Assembly (NCBI GenBank): GCA_933822405.4
Contig: CAKOGP040001112.1
Location: 1 to 64,000, forward strand
Origin: Cylindrotheca closterium
Lineage: Eukaryota; Bacillariophyta; Bacillariophyceae; Bacillariales; Bacillariaceae
Length of the DNA: 64,000 nt
Direction: 5' to 3'
This document shows, piece by piece, positions 63,401 through 64,000 of the stretch. The stretch's first letter is position 1. Each line of letters opens with the position of its first letter. A program made the position numbers and the translations under genes. The notes beneath the pieces were generated by a model. It ran no database searches. It was not told the origin of the DNA and saw only the letters and a program-made list of their open reading frames with translations.

Positions 63401-64000
63401 ATGGTCCATAATGCGAAACACCCGAGACGGATTTGGACAAGAGTTGTTTCCAATCGTGTCCATTTCCTGCTCCTCCCTTGTTCTTTTTCTTGTTCTTCTT
63501 TCCCTTGCCACCATTATTATTATTATTAGTCTGTGGCTGTTGTTCTTGCTCCTGTTCCTTCTTTTGTTGATCTTCACTATAGGCTTGGTACCATTCCATT
63601 GGATTGGGGGCATCCAAAAAGGTTGTGGTTGTGACATCCGCTTCTTTGGATTCCTCGCCCGTTTCACTCTGAATGGCATTCATGGTGGTAGCATACGTGA
63701 CTGGATACGCGTGTCCCACTTTCACCTTGACTTGTTGACTACCATTTTTGTTGTTTTTGTTGTTGTTCACGGTATCACTATCACCAGCACCAGCAGCAGC
63801 AGTAGCATTATCACCACCACCACCACCACCACTTTTGTCTTCGTATTCGTGGGATCGCAGCAGGGACAAAATGGTAAACGACGCATTGGTCAAAATAATG
63901 TTACCCTTGGAGTACAATTCCAGCAACAAGGAATGACGCTGTTGATCACCACTTCCAAAGACTAAATGGACCACACGGTCGTAGTTTCCCAGCTGTTGCA
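60420..64000 (-). CDS. NEMF / Rqc2 (NFACT) ribosome quality-control factor, partial
   Basis: The C-terminal part of a large protein that continues beyond the right edge; at least 1184 aa are present. NFACT-R landmarks are [61 protein letters not shown] and [28 protein letters not shown] (about 560-720). The C-terminal NFACT-C segment is [24 protein letters not shown]. A Lys/Glu-rich region with coiled coil lies between. Rqc2/NEMF binds the 60S subunit with a stalled peptidyl-tRNA, recruits the E3 ligase Listerin and directs C-terminal tailing. The N-terminal NFACT-N domain lies only partly inside the window ([22 protein letters not shown]), so the start is off the edge. Asn/Gln/Gly-rich inserts (about residues 45-170) are unusual. 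Confidence 0.85.
   Translation of the reverse strand, partial: [1192 protein letters not shown]

Noticed and set aside
63411..63965. Plus-strand 184-aa open frame opposite NEMF
   Set aside because: Poly-hydrophobic and poly-Thr sequence produced by reading CAT/GGT-type repeats of the NEMF strand backward.

Overview
The window is nuclear DNA of a diatom, probably a pennate one. This is inferred from the gene set and structure, not from a database match. Genes are densely packed on both strands, with 1-4 exons and short introns (about 75-125 bp) bounded by GTAAGT/GTACGT-like donors and CAG/TAG acceptors. Several families are typical of diatoms and their relatives: a type III metacaspase (p10 before p20), a DUF6824-like domain fused to a CRAL-TRIO-like region, BspA-type leucine-rich repeat paralogues, and a polyamine-enzyme-like fusion. 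No operons, CRISPR arrays, rRNA or tRNA genes were seen.

Layout. 0.3-9 kb: a large STAND-type ATPase, a membrane-anchored GH43-like beta-propeller protein with an EGF module, a small secreted zinc-finger/SAP-like protein, and a coiled-coil protein with four copies of a short basic repeat. 9-14.5 kb: a MYND protein, an F-box-like protein, a broken BspA-LRR gene and a three-exon COPI-associated/TVP15-like membrane protein. 14.6-28.2 kb: a WDR6-like WD40 protein, a second broken BspA-LRR gene, a REXO-type 3'-5' RNA exonuclease, 2.1 kb without a clear gene, an RNI-type LRR gene with a disrupted 3' end, and a RING-TRAF-TPR-J-domain cochaperone. 28.5-38.8 kb: a lipoate ligase-like enzyme, two membrane proteins of unknown role, the metacaspase, a pathogen-related/SnoaL-like protein, a Golgi-type glycosyltransferase and a pirin. 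39-49 kb: TIP41, DusA-like tRNA-dihydrouridine synthase, an MTHFR-like membrane protein, a RING-H2 membrane protein, the SpeD-SpeE-like fusion and a two-PDZ protein. 49-64 kb: a probable MED17, an F-box/cytochrome-b5 fusion, the CRAL-TRIO/DUF6824 protein, a ZIFL-type MFS transporter, a coiled-coil protein and a truncated NEMF/Rqc2 gene running off the right edge.

The genes do not form one pathway. RNA handling is represented by WDR6, the REXO exonuclease, Dus and NEMF; proteostasis by the RING-TPR-J protein, the F-box proteins, the RING-H2 protein, NEMF and the metacaspase. I merged exons where splice signals and reading frames agreed: 251, 638, 308, 266, 342, 503, 253, 689, 235, 670 and 493 aa products. 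Start codons were moved to the first real ATG where the longest open frame began at TTG.

The most notable points are: (1) the fused AdoMet-decarboxylase-like/aminopropyltransferase-like protein with lost catalytic residues and a SET-like tail; (2) two decayed BspA-LRR paralogues whose lesions can be located; (3) unusual domain fusions (RING-TRAF-TPR-J and membrane anchor-F-box-cytochrome b5); (4) a striking recurrence of TACTGTA/TACAGTA and TACCGGTA(CC) palindromes in non-coding DNA.
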